Part shown: piece by piece, positions 55,283 through 64,000 of the stretch | How the letters are laid out: each line of letters starts with the position of its first letter | How positions within the stretch are numbered: the stretch's first letter is position 1 | NCBI GenBank assembly: GCA_016714745.1 | Contig: JADKCG010000005.1 | Coordinates: forward strand, 62,001-126,000 | Direction: 5' to 3' | Length of the DNA: 64,000 nucleotides | Source: Elusimicrobiota bacterium | Lineage (GTDB): Bacteria > Elusimicrobiota > Elusimicrobia > FEN-1173 | Notes under the pieces: generated by a model | Databases searched by the model: none | What the model was told of the DNA's origin: nothing | The model's input: the letters and a program-made list of their open reading frames with translations, nothing else | Position numbers and translations under genes: made by a program

Positions 55283-55707
55283 AGCGGAATATCCGACTGC
55301 AAAACCGAAGAGCGGAACCGATTGGCAAAATCTCCCAGCCCAAGGGACCCATACAACCCGCGGGTCGGATCACCCGGGGGAGCCACTTTCCCCGGCGCGA
55401 ACTCCATTTTTCCAGTCTGCGCCCGCTTCACCAGGGCTTTCAAAAGGTCCACCCCCTCAGACGTCAACCCTTTCCTCAGATTCGCTTCGCCTACCCAGGT
55501 TTGGAGTTCTTTCTGGTATTGTTCGTATGTTTTTTGCAACGCTCTGATGGATAATTCCGGCGACTGTTCTCCCTCCAACATGCTCCGTGCCGACCGCTGG
55601 GATTTCGATTCAAACGCTTCCAGGAACAGTTCAACTTTCATCGCGTCTTTGGCATAACGCGGGTTGTCCATCAGTTCTCGCAAGATGTTCCCCATGGACG
55701 CTTTCAT
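55264..55707 (-). CDS. Giant protein 2, helical linker after an in-frame amber codon
   Basis: 147 codons, starting MKASMGNILRELMDNPRY. It is in the same frame as the preceding segment and separated from it only by TAG-GCC, with no ribosome site. Thus the TAG may be a base error in a CAG codon, a real gene boundary, or a readthrough site. It contains charged helices (KVELFLEAFESKSQRSARSM) and a proline-rich end, and overlaps the next frame at an indel near 55300 (VGYSAVEASSIEGSAVSRYL). Confidence 0.55.
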   Translation of the reverse strand: MKASMGNILRELMDNPRYAKDAMKVELFLEAFESKSQRSARSMLEGEQSPELSIRALQKTYEQYQKELQTWVGEANLRKGLTSEGVDLLKALVKRAQTGKMEFAPGKVAPPGDPTRGLYGSLGLGDFANRFRSSVLQSDIPLWKRPA

Positions 55708-55710
55708 GGC

Positions 55711-58700
55711 CTAGTTGATTTCCCGGTAGGTGGCGGCTTGGCTGTATCGTGTCGCGTTATCCACCGCTTCTGTCCAGAATTGCTTCACGTGGAGATCGTT
55801 TTCTGTTCCCGACATAAGTTTCGACCGATGACGGTCGCTTCGATCCAAGACCAACACGTCCACATCATTGGTGTTTCGGTTACGACCGACCCCCTGCTCC
55901 AACCGGTCACTGGTCACGTCGCGATCGGTCAACAACACAAACTTAACCATACGCTCAACATTCGATTTTCTCACAGTTGGGTCGAATCCCGTCACCTGAT
56001 CCGAGATAAACAGGACTTTCTTCTCTGAGAAATCAACCTTTTCCACTTTTCCATCAGCGCCTTCCATGGAAACGGATTTCTCCGCCCATTTCGACGCCTG
56101 CTCCTCTGACAGTGTTCGTTGATCCTTGACCCATCCCTTGTCCGTTCGGTTGTAAACAAGATATTCCTTGCCGCTCTCCCCGCGAACAATGACATGGTCG
56201 AGACTCATTTTGCTCGCCGCCGTCATGGCCATTGACTCAATGTATTTGGGAGACAGTTTTGCGGTTTCCACAAACAACATGGTTCGTTCGGCGCCCATGG
56301 ACTTTTCCAAATCGCTCATTTTTAGATCATTTTCAAGTACCTTGACGCTGTTGAATTTGTCCGGTTGCCCCGTTTGGATCGATCCGGTTTTAACGCCGTA
56401 AACGAGTTCCAACGTTCTCGACATCGCGGCCAAGGTCCCCGTCCAACCGGCCACACGGCCACCGTTCTTGGAAACGAAATTGATCACTTCCCCAAAGGTC
56501 GTCATGGTCGAACCACCGCTGTAATACACGTTCTCTGCCCGGATCGTCCGCCCCTCCGTTGCCTTGGATACGATCTCATAGGCCAAGGCCTCTTCAATCT
56601 GGCTGAACAACCGGTCAGTTTCAAGCCGGACTTCGCTTTTCGGCACGGCCCGCCAGGCGTCCACATGGACCACAACGGATTTGCTCCCGGTTACCTTCAC
56701 CGTGAACGCCACTCTCCCGTCCTCAAGCTTTTCTATGGAAACGCGGTTGATGTCCACAGTGTTCAGGTTGACGCCTTTTTCTTTGAGTTCGATCCCCAAC
56801 TGGCCATATCGACTGCCTTCCACATACTTCTTAAATGTTTGGCCTTCCCCTTGAGCCGTTTGCAACTCCTGTTCAACCGCTTTTTGATCATTATGAAGCC
56901 CGTAACTTCCCGCCACGTTGTCTTTTTTGGCGGCCACCGTAATGATCGCGTCAAGCTTGGTGAGGGCACTGTGGGTATCCTTGTCCAGGGCCTTGGCTTT
57001 GTCAACAAAATCGGAGCCTTTCTTTGCCCTTTGAGCAAACTCTGTCAACACCTCGTTACGGAATGACGATTCTTTAAATACAACCCCATCCCGTTCGCTC
57101 GGTTTCAGATAATCCGCCGTGTGTTGGGCCGCCATGAACCGTTTGGCCGTCGCCTCAATGTTGACGTTCCCCGTTAGGTCTTTAATAAGCGCGCCATCCC
57201 TGCTTTTATCCGTGAGCCACTTTTCTGTGACGGTGGTTTTGGCCCCTTCAAGTTCCATTTTCAATTTTGCACTCGGCTCAATAAACAGGTGCCGCTCAAC
57301 CACGGTCAACAAGGCATCATAGATCTGCTTCCCTTCTTGAACAAACGCTTCGCCCTTGGTGTTTTGCAGGTTTTTCGTGTTGCTCCCCTCAATCAGGGCC
57401 GCGGTGTCGGGCGTGAGATGGATTTCGTCAATATTGAGCACAGAATTTTTTAATAGGTTGTCCCGAATTTTGACCCATTCACCCCGATATGTGTTATTCC
57501 GTTGGCTCGTCGCTTGGCGTTGCAGACTTTCTAAAACAGCCGGCGACAGAACCACCACCTGCGCTCCATCGATAATTTTTTTAACATCAGCCGGCGTCGC
57601 GCCAGGGGCGATCTCATGGAGGATTGCCATCTTGACGCCAAACTCTTTGCCCAAATGTTCAAAGCGGGCCGCTTTATCACTTCCAAACTGGGATTTCATC
57701 AAGGATTCCGGGATCACCTGGACAAAACCGTTCCAGCGCGTTCCAAACAGGGTCACCGTCGCTAAAGCCGCCACTTCGAATATGACGTCGGTTTTACCAC
57801 CCCCCGTCCCAATTTTCAGGGCGCTATCACCCATAAGGAACTTCAACACTTCTTCTGTTTGATTATATTTGGCCCCACGATCGCCCACTCTCCCAATTGA
57901 AAGATCTTTAATCGCGTCAGAGGGACTGGTTCGCCGAGCCCCTTCGTAACGAATTAAAAGGTCGTTAAACGCGCGGGCAAACTTGGCAACCAAACTGCCG
58001 TCTTTAGACTCGAGCACACGGTTTTCGACTTTGTTGTTTTTTCCAATTTCCGCAATCAACGGCTGTGCCTCACTCTGTAACTTCCGGAACACATCGCGGA
58101 CAGCCTGGGGAACGCTCATTCCTGAACTTTTGCCTTGAACTTCTACTAAGAATCCATGTTTGAACGTGTTAAACTTCAGATTTTTAGCGTCGTAATTATT
58201 ATCTGGTTCTCTGATTTTAAGACTTAGGCTGGCAATCTCGCTCGCGATATCTTTTGCCGTCATGGATTCCATGCCGCGCACGAGGTCGTAGGCAGTCACA
58301 CGTTGGTGCTGAATTCTAACGGGGCTCCCCAGCTCAACCTGAGCCTGTTCTATTTCAGCTTTGATTCCCTCAATGCGTTCTTTGATAGCCTGCACAGGAG
58401 AGGCTTTTCTGGCGAATTCCATGGCCACAGTTCTAACTTCGGAGTTTTTCACCCCGCTCCCGACTGGGCCGGTACCAACGAGGGTTTTAACCAGAGATAA
58501 AGCTTGTTGATAGGTGTTTAAACCTTCTTTCATCATTTCTACATTGTAAACCCTTGACCCGTAAGCATTTCCTTGTTCTCTCGCTACCTCGGGGTCGAGT
58601 TTGCCAAAGTAACGGACGCTCGATTTACTGAGCGCTTTAATCTCCCCCTTAATCTGTTCCCTCAGCTTAAAGGGTTCGGATCCGGAAACCTTTAAATTCG

Positions 58701-60273
58701 CCAGTTGCTCTTTAGCCGTAGCCAGGAGGTAAGCTGCCTGCAACCCTCGCATTTTCCAGCTGTCCAGCGGTGTGCCTTCTTTGATCGCTGTGGAAATGGC
58801 TTCCAGATATTTGAGATCGCGTTTTTCGGTGGTTGTAAGACTTTTTGCCTCATTGAGTTTATCTATCCGATTATCCCGAGTCCTCGTTTTTGTTGGATCC
58901 GCCAGCCGGGTGCGCTCCGTCAGGGCATCCCCTCGACTCTTTATTGCGTCCGCCAATTGACCAAGGCCGCTCCGTTCCAATGCGGAGTAAAGTTTCCATA
59001 TGGCCGAGCCCCTCGACCGGTCAGAGAATATCCCCGAATTGGCCAACGCTTTGACCATTCCCTTTTGGTCCAACGCGCGGCCAATCTCCCTTGCGGACAT
59101 CAACGTCAACCCGCCCGCGGCCTCCCGAGCAAACGGACTTCCTTCTTTCAGCGCCAGAGGTAATACAGTGAGTTCCAAGCTGAGGCTCCTATCAGCTCCC
59201 TGTATCACCTCAAACCGACTGGGTGCGCTAATTCTCAATCCCAGCGTTTTAAGAAGTCCGTCTGAACCCAGCAACAACCGACTTTCAGCGCCCATCGTCC
59301 TGGGAAGGGCACCCTGACCCCGATCGGCTAAAACAACCGTATCAGGCCGGAACCGCACGGCGCCGCTGGCGTTAGTAGCCCCGCCTTCCTGAGGAACAAT
59401 AGAAAGGCTGACACGATCTCCGTTTATTGCCGCTGTTTTGCCACCAAGAACAACATCCTGCATCGCTTTACTCAAAGAGGTGCCAGCAACATCAATTGTC
59501 CGAGATACTTCAACCCTCCCATTCGAATCATAACTTACAGTTACTTTTACTTGTGTGTCTGTTGCCGTTGTCGTTCCAGATCGGAACACCCCCGCGCTTT
59601 CTCCTTGTTGGATAAAGGATCGACGGTCCGAGTTATTGGCATCCCCCGAAACTTCTTGGCTGTTTTCTTTGATTTTCCCTTCATCAGTCAACCGGACTGA
59701 GTATTTAAACCCTTCCGTCGCCAGATCTTGTTTCAACCATAAATCCGATGTCCTTACGGCAGTTTTTCCGGCATCTCCTTTAAATTCAATCTTAAGACCC
59801 ATGCCGTCGCGGACCAATATCCCCCCGTTAAGATCCATGCCAGAGGATCGTTGGAGGAAGGTTCTTTGTTCCTGTGAAAGAGCATCAACCGACATTTCTC
59901 CTTTATTTTCCGCAACGCGCGTTGCAATTTCCGCCACGGCCTGTATTTTCGGCGCGGCAATTTCAGCCTTTTGCTTTGCCTCGAACCGCGTGGCCAAAAC
60001 CGAATCGGAATCGACCGTGTATGTCTTGCCCCCAATCGTAATTGATTCGGTCGTCACTACCTTATCGTTTTTATCAAGGGTGACAGATTCGATCTTAAAC
60101 AGGTCCCCTTTAGAAACTTCGCCGCCCTGTTTCGCCCTCATGTCCGAATAGAGCTTGTCGGCAACCGCCGTCTGGAATTTCGGGTCCGCCCGCACATCGG
60201 CGGCCGGCGTCATTTCTCCGTCGGGTCCCTTTTTGTTCCAGATTCTCTGTTTTCCAGTGGGATTCGCTGTCAT
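55711..60273 (-). CDS. Giant protein 2, segment with an SF2/SecA-like ATPase motor
   Basis: 1,520 codons. The N-terminal 750 residues are beta-rich then long coiled helices. From about base 58100 a superfamily-2/SecA-like motor appears: Walker A LKIGTGGGKTDVIFEV (about 57790-57815), Walker B VLNIDEIHLTPD (about 57420-57443), SecA-like motif III RVAGWTGTLAAM (about 56430-56455), a motif V-like VTGFDPTVRKS and motif VI LEQGVGRNRNTNDV (about 55870-55900). An insertion of some 250 residues separates the two RecA-like lobes. It is not SecA itself: there is no preprotein cross-linking signature and the housekeeping length is exceeded. It ends at the TAG at 55711. An extension of the upstream frame joins it near 60265. 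Confidence 0.75.
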   Translation of the reverse strand: MTANPTGKQRIWNKKGPDGEMTPAADVRADPKFQTAVADKLYSDMRAKQGGEVSKGDLFKIESVTLDKNDKVVTTESITIGGKTYTVDSDSVLATRFEAKQKAEIAAPKIQAVAEIATRVAENKGEMSVDALSQEQRTFLQRSSGMDLNGGILVRDGMGLKIEFKGDAGKTAVRTSDLWLKQDLATEGFKYSVRLTDEGKIKENSQEVSGDANNSDRRSFIQQGESAGVFRSGTTTATDTQVKVTVSYDSNGRVEVSRTIDVAGTSLSKAMQDVVLGGKTAAINGDRVSLSIVPQEGGATNASGAVRFRPDTVVLADRGQGALPRTMGAESRLLLGSDGLLKTLGLRISAPSRFEVIQGADRSLSLELTVLPLALKEGSPFAREAAGGLTLMSAREIGRALDQKGMVKALANSGIFSDRSRGSAIWKLYSALERSGLGQLADAIKSRGDALTERTRLADPTKTRTRDNRIDKLNEAKSLTTTEKRDLKYLEAISTAIKEGTPLDSWKMRGLQAAYLLATAKEQLANLKVSGSEPFKLREQIKGEIKALSKSSVRYFGKLDPEVAREQGNAYGSRVYNVEMMKEGLNTYQQALSLVKTLVGTGPVGSGVKNSEVRTVAMEFARKASPVQAIKERIEGIKAEIEQAQVELGSPVRIQHQRVTAYDLVRGMESMTAKDIASEIASLSLKIREPDNNYDAKNLKFNTFKHGFLVEVQGKSSGMSVPQAVRDVFRKLQSEAQPLIAEIGKNNKVENRVLESKDGSLVAKFARAFNDLLIRYEGARRTSPSDAIKDLSIGRVGDRGAKYNQTEEVLKFLMGDSALKIGTGGGKTDVIFEVAALATVTLFGTRWNGFVQVIPESLMKSQFGSDKAARFEHLGKEFGVKMAILHEIAPGATPADVKKIIDGAQVVVLSPAVLESLQRQATSQRNNTYRGEWVKIRDNLLKNSVLNIDEIHLTPDTAALIEGSNTKNLQNTKGEAFVQEGKQIYDALLTVVERHLFIEPSAKLKMELEGAKTTVTEKWLTDKSRDGALIKDLTGNVNIEATAKRFMAAQHTADYLKPSERDGVVFKESSFRNEVLTEFAQRAKKGSDFVDKAKALDKDTHSALTKLDAIITVAAKKDNVAGSYGLHNDQKAVEQELQTAQGEGQTFKKYVEGSRYGQLGIELKEKGVNLNTVDINRVSIEKLEDGRVAFTVKVTGSKSVVVHVDAWRAVPKSEVRLETDRLFSQIEEALAYEIVSKATEGRTIRAENVYYSGGSTMTTFGEVINFVSKNGGRVAGWTGTLAAMSRTLELVYGVKTGSIQTGQPDKFNSVKVLENDLKMSDLEKSMGAERTMLFVETAKLSPKYIESMAMTAASKMSLDHVIVRGESGKEYLVYNRTDKGWVKDQRTLSEEQASKWAEKSVSMEGADGKVEKVDFSEKKVLFISDQVTGFDPTVRKSNVERMVKFVLLTDRDVTSDRLEQGVGRNRNTNDVDVLVLDRSDRHRSKLMSGTENDLHVKQFWTEAVDNATRYSQAATYREIN

Positions 60274-63200
60274 ATTTTTCGCCGGTCACTCTTTCGCCGG
60301 CTTTCAAAACAAGTTCATCCGTCAATCGCACAGGTTGAGCCTTCCCAAACAGGAACTCGCCCACCTTGCCAAAGGTTTCCCCAAACAGGGACGGAACCGT
60401 CAATGCCCCTTTCTCCGTATGTTCCGAGAACCGTCCGGCCCTCCCTTCAGACACCAAGAATTTGACAGCCCGGTTTTCGGCCGACAACCGCCCAAAGGCG
60501 GGAACAGCCATCAAACCACCGAACGCCGCTTCGCTAGCAAATGCGGCGCGTTGAGCGTCCGTCAAAGCAAAACCCCGAATAATTTGGCTTGTTTCCGTGA
60601 ACCCTCCCGCAGCAAACAATGACCCAACGCCTTTGATCCCTTCGGAAGCAACATACCCGAACGCGGCGGCTCCAGTTTCAAAAAGTGCGAGTTGCGCAGC
60701 GGTTCTCGCGGGATGAGACACAAAGGTCTGAGCCCCGTTTATGAGTCGGTCTATGGCCTTCAGGTCTCTTCCGGCGACAGGTGGCAATGCCCCGTGTACC
60801 GCCGCGCCAGCGACGGCGAACCAAAGTCCCATTTTACCCATGTCGGCGGAAGACGCGGCCAGCTCTCTCCAAGTGTGTGCTTCCATCAAGTTAAACCCTT
60901 TAGAGAGCAAACCTTCTGGGCCTGGTTTATTCAACAAGAAATGGCGGACATCTCTTACCCCGGGAATAAGATCTACGACCCCCCCAACTATCCCAAATGC
61001 TGGGCCTGTTAACGCAAAAGACGCCGCCCCTCTGACCGCCATCAATGGCATCGCATAGGGGCTCGCCGCCAAAGTCTGAAGAGTTGACCCCATCGCCTTG
61101 CCGCTCATCCCCTGGGTGGTCAGGCTTGCTCCCCCTCGGAAGGCCAGGAATGCCCCCGTCGTCAGGAACCCAGTGACAAACAAGGCACCCAACTCTTTCG
61201 CGCCTACCGCATGTCCACTCATTACACCGTTCAATACAGAGAACCCCGCCATGCCCACGCCGCCCAAGGCCATTTGGGCAGTATACTGTCCCACTTTTGA
61301 CCAACCTCCGTAGGCCTGACTGATTGTTTCCGCTGCACGTCCCAGCGTGGCACTATTGCTCAAAACCAAGCCGGTTCCCTGAACCCCCGCGCTGAACAAG
61401 AACCCGGTTTTGTACCCACTGGTAAACGACGTTGAATCCGCCCAGGTAAACTTATCGTTGCGGATCGATCCAGCAACCGTATCAAGCCCATAAGAAACGG
61501 CCCCAAACGTCATCCCGTTCAAGTGAGCAGCGCCCAACCGAGAGGCAAACCCAGTCGCCTCTTTCATGAACGCTTCTTTGACGAACGTTCCCCATGCGGC
61601 CCTTGTCCCCACGGTGCCCATCGCTTCCCATCCGGCCATCCCCAACGTTTTTGCGGCGCTCGCAAGCCCGATGGGCGCTGTCAGCAATATCAGCGCATCC
61701 ACCATGACGGAAGCCCGATCAAAGTTGGTTAACTCAGGCCGTAAAAATGGGGTAAGACCTCCAGAAGTAATATCCATCCCCATGCCCCCCGCCAGAAGAG
61801 GATCGACATTTTGCGCAAATTGACTTCTAAGGTCCGCTGGTCCAAATGAGCCAGAACTCTCTCCCAAAGCACGGGTGGCCGCCGCAAATCCAGCAATTTT
61901 CAGGGCCGACCGCTCAATGAACGTGTCCCATCCCACAGACGACAGAGTTCCCTTCTCATTCACAACATACTGAGTGGCCCCGAACAAATTCTGTCCCAAC
62001 ACGCTGGCCGTCGCCTCATCGGTGATATTGATCCGAACTCCAGCCTGGTTCATAATCAGACGGGGTTGTTCCCCACTGATGTCAAGAACCATTTTCCCGT
62101 TCACACCCAAAACAGACTTCTTTTCGTCCCACGTCACATCCACAGATTTCGTTGACAACCCACTCCCACTATGACCACCTTGAGAAGAAAATTCCTTCCC
62201 CCAATATCCGACAGTCACGTCAGCTTGGCCATCGATTTCCACCCTGTCAATGAACAAACCGTTGGACCCTATATCCATAGAAAAATTGGTGAGTTCACGA
62301 ATCGAATTTAACGTCACTGGCCGCGTTTGCCAATCACCAGAATTTATTTTTGAAATTAGATTTTTCGCGAAATCCGGAGAATTCGAAAGGAAATTATTCC
62401 GCGAGGATTCATCCATAGTCCAAGTCCCACCCACACGGGTCAAGGTGACGGGAACTCCCAGGAACGAAACCCCAGACAGGGACGCAACTCCATGGCCAAA
62501 ATCTTTATAGGCCGTCTTCAGATCAGCATCCGTTTGGAGGTGCTCGATCCCTTTATGTCCAGCCATCATACTGTGGAATCGTCCCTCGACCTTAGGAATG
62601 GACAATGTTTCTCCAGTTTTGAACTTCACCTCCACGTTCAACCAGACGGTATCACGGTCGTGGCCTTCGCCCCGTTTCGCTGTGACCGTAGCGACCGTCC
62701 CGTTTCCAAGATCTTTTTCCACCGGGCGATTTTCCGAGACAGCAACAGATCCCATTTTCTTCAATTCGGCCGAACTCACAACCCCATTGACCCCTTTGTT
62801 GAAAAGGTCGGCAGGGGATGAAGGAATTTCCCCGTTCACTCGATCCAGCTTCCCATTATCCCCAAACCCCAATTTATCCCCTACGTTTATTGTGGTTCCC
62901 TGGAAAAGGAAATCGTCAGCCGCTGTATGAACAGACCCTTTCTCAAACATCAGGGCTTGATACCCCTCCCCCGGAACCTGGGTTCCAATCGCGTCCCAGG
63001 AAAGAAGGAAAGCTGCGGAGGCTTTTTTCCCAATTTCAGGCGCGGCCGTGAAAATTATTTCGGTTCCGATCAGTACGCCGTCCCTCATTATCTCCTTAGG
63101 TTTGCCCATTTCAAATCCTGTCGAGGAAAACTTCGACGGTCCCTCGTCTTTCTTTGCCGCCCCCTCCTCTTTCACAGACGATGGGGCTATCGGTTTTCCA

Positions 63201-64000
63201 GAATCTTTGATGTCTTGTTTTTGGAGTGCTGGGTTCGGTTGGAAAGTTGATATTTTTCCACCAGTTTCCACATCCCCCAACACTTTCGGAGAAAGTTCAC
63301 CTGTCTGCCGATTAATTTCTATTACAATATCGTCCCCAAGTTGAACTTTTTTACCGTCCGGAAGAGTCATCGAATGTCCCCGTGCTCCCTCGCCGCCCGC
63401 CCAGGTGGCCTGGGCTACTCCGTTTTTCACTGTGATGTTCCCAATCCCCCCGTCGCCATTGGATTGCTGGTCTGGAAGAGAGAACGACAAAAATTCTTTT
63501 TTGTCCGCCCCTAATCCTTTGCCATCCCCCTGTCCTTCCAATTTAACGTTCACCGTTAATCCGTGGGCCATAAAGGAATATGTTTCACCGACATTCATAT
63601 CCTCATATTCGTGTGATTTCACCACCCCTTTTTCCGTAAACTGATGGGTCGTTAGGAGCTTAGCGGCTTGACCCGCGGACGAAAGAACAACTTGGGTTTC
63701 AACCGCCTTACTGACTCCCATCGCCCCCATCAGGGCCAAGAGACTTGGGGTCGCCCTCGTTCCCGCTGTCAGGTCCGCAATTGCCGGGGCTACCGCCGCT
63801 CCGGGTTCAGCCTTTCTTATTGTTGCGCTATCGGTGGCCATACGACCGTGAATGGACACGAAGGTGTCTCGAGCCTGATCGTAATAGTTTGAGATCTGCC
63901 CGTTACGGTCGACCAATCCCAAGCCCTCGACGTTTCCCTTTGTGGTATAAATAGGGCCGATCCCCGCCTGACCAGCAGTAACGAAGCCAATCGCTTTATT
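60110..64000 (-). CDS. Giant protein 2, N-terminal portion seen in the window (open at the right edge)
   Basis: The frame is open from 64000, so the true start lies outside. About 1,240 residues. First, a beta-rich region of some 600 residues with Gly/Asp-rich strands (KVQLGDDIVIEINRQTGEL, GQADVTVGYWGKEFSSQGG). Then, from about base 61720 to 60750, an array of six to eight hydrophobic helices rich in Ala/Gly (VDALILLTAPIGLASAAK, LGALFVTGFLTTGAFLAFRG, AVRGAASFALTGPAFGIVGG). The frame joins the motor segment after an indel in AAAAA near 60265 (ERVTGENMTANPTGKQR). Resembles surface or secreted giant proteins in general style only; no domain assigned. Confidence 0.65.
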   Translation of the reverse strand, partial: NKAIGFVTAGQAGIGPIYTTKGNVEGLGLVDRNGQISNYYDQARDTFVSIHGRMATDSATIRKAEPGAAVAPAIADLTAGTRATPSLLALMGAMGVSKAVETQVVLSSAGQAAKLLTTHQFTEKGVVKSHEYEDMNVGETYSFMAHGLTVNVKLEGQGDGKGLGADKKEFLSFSLPDQQSNGDGGIGNITVKNGVAQATWAGGEGARGHSMTLPDGKKVQLGDDIVIEINRQTGELSPKVLGDVETGGKISTFQPNPALQKQDIKDSGKPIAPSSVKEEGAAKKDEGPSKFSSTGFEMGKPKEIMRDGVLIGTEIIFTAAPEIGKKASAAFLLSWDAIGTQVPGEGYQALMFEKGSVHTAADDFLFQGTTINVGDKLGFGDNGKLDRVNGEIPSSPADLFNKGVNGVVSSAELKKMGSVAVSENRPVEKDLGNGTVATVTAKRGEGHDRDTVWLNVEVKFKTGETLSIPKVEGRFHSMMAGHKGIEHLQTDADLKTAYKDFGHGVASLSGVSFLGVPVTLTRVGGTWTMDESSRNNFLSNSPDFAKNLISKINSGDWQTRPVTLNSIRELTNFSMDIGSNGLFIDRVEIDGQADVTVGYWGKEFSSQGGHSGSGLSTKSVDVTWDEKKSVLGVNGKMVLDISGEQPRLIMNQAGVRINITDEATASVLGQNLFGATQYVVNEKGTLSSVGWDTFIERSALKIAGFAAATRALGESSGSFGPADLRSQFAQNVDPLLAGGMGMDITSGGLTPFLRPELTNFDRASVMVDALILLTAPIGLASAAKTLGMAGWEAMGTVGTRAAWGTFVKEAFMKEATGFASRLGAAHLNGMTFGAVSYGLDTVAGSIRNDKFTWADSTSFTSGYKTGFLFSAGVQGTGLVLSNSATLGRAAETISQAYGGWSKVGQYTAQMALGGVGMAGFSVLNGVMSGHAVGAKELGALFVTGFLTTGAFLAFRGGASLTTQGMSGKAMGSTLQTLAASPYAMPLMAVRGAASFALTGPAFGIVGGVVDLIPGVRDVRHFLLNKPGPEGLLSKGFNLMEAHTWRELAASSADMGKMGLWFAVAGAAVHGALPPVAGRDLKAIDRLINGAQTFVSHPARTAAQLALFETGAAAFGYVASEGIKGVGSLFAAGGFTETSQIIRGFALTDAQRAAFASEAAFGGLMAVPAFGRLSAENRAVKFLVSEGRAGRFSEHTEKGALTVPSLFGETFGKVGEFLFGKAQPVRLTDELVLKAGERVTGEKYDSESHWKTENLEQKGTRRRNDAGRRCAGGPEIPDGGCRQALFGHEGETGRRSF

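Noticed and set aside
55711..55713. Genome-wide amber (TAG) reassignment
   Set aside because: TAG ends other credible genes in the window (the small membrane gene at 33744, and the corrected nuoN and hepS).
55711..60273. Calling the motor segment the housekeeping SecA
   Set aside because: SecA is about 900 residues with a preprotein cross-linking domain near the first lobe; here the motor follows some 750 unrelated residues and has a long insert between lobes.
1..64000. CRISPR arrays, tRNA or rRNA genes
   Set aside because: No regularly spaced repeats, cloverleaf-like intergenic blocks or rRNA-like conserved stretches were seen in the short intergenic spaces.

Overview
The window is a bacterial chromosome segment. 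It carries a bacterial translation and lipid-precursor gene order, a deoxyxylulose (MEP) isoprenoid gene, Tat secretion, a complex I operon, an enlarged E1/JAMM/sulfur-transfer set and two giant genes. No rRNA marker is present, so the lineage cannot be fixed. Giant genes plus a minimal histone are reminiscent of uncultured Omnitrophota/Elusimicrobiota-type bacteria, but that is inference only. Many conserved genes contain single-base frame breaks, mostly in short homopolymers. I read most of these as uncorrected sequencing errors and describe such genes over their full span.

Layout. Bases 1-34076 are essentially all on the minus strand. Read in transcription order from 34076 down: a small membrane protein, DsrE-like, nadA, moaD, moaE, an EVE-domain protein, a membrane protein, bcp, DUF2203, folE, a HAD phosphatase, MoeB-rhodanese, a CysM-like synthase, a JAMM peptidase joined to a siroheme sulfite/nitrite reductase, a VapBC pair, a second MoeB/ThiF enzyme, a 60-residue histone-fold protein with its own promoter, menG/ubiE, an eleven-subunit complex I operon nuoABCDHIJKLMN, a polyprenyl diphosphate synthase, tatA, tatC, a zinc-ferredoxin-like ferredoxin, then rpsB-tsf-pyrH-frr-uppS-cdsA-dxr-rseP-proS. 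Bases 34194-36421 (plus) hold a histidine kinase and OmpR-type regulator. A stand-alone receiver protein on the minus strand follows.

Bases 37073-46759 (plus) appear to encode one polypeptide of about 3,200 residues. It has a signal sequence, an N-terminal domain that looks TraB/ChaN-like, a membrane segment, then two successive units, each a degenerate AAA domain followed by a Lon-type AAA+ ATPase and Lon protease domain. The first protease domain has lost both catalytic residues and the second keeps them. Converging on it from the right edge (46887 to beyond 64000, minus) is a second giant coding region of at least about 5,700 codons. It contains hydrophobic arrays, an SF2/SecA-like motor, a kinase-like domain and an HExxH zinc-peptidase motif. 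The two giant genes end inside the arms of a 27-bp inverted repeat that resembles a miniature transposable element.

Together, the left two thirds are housekeeping plus respiration and sulfur/cofactor metabolism. The right third is a pair of giant, membrane-linked ATPase proteins of unknown role and is the most novel part of the window.
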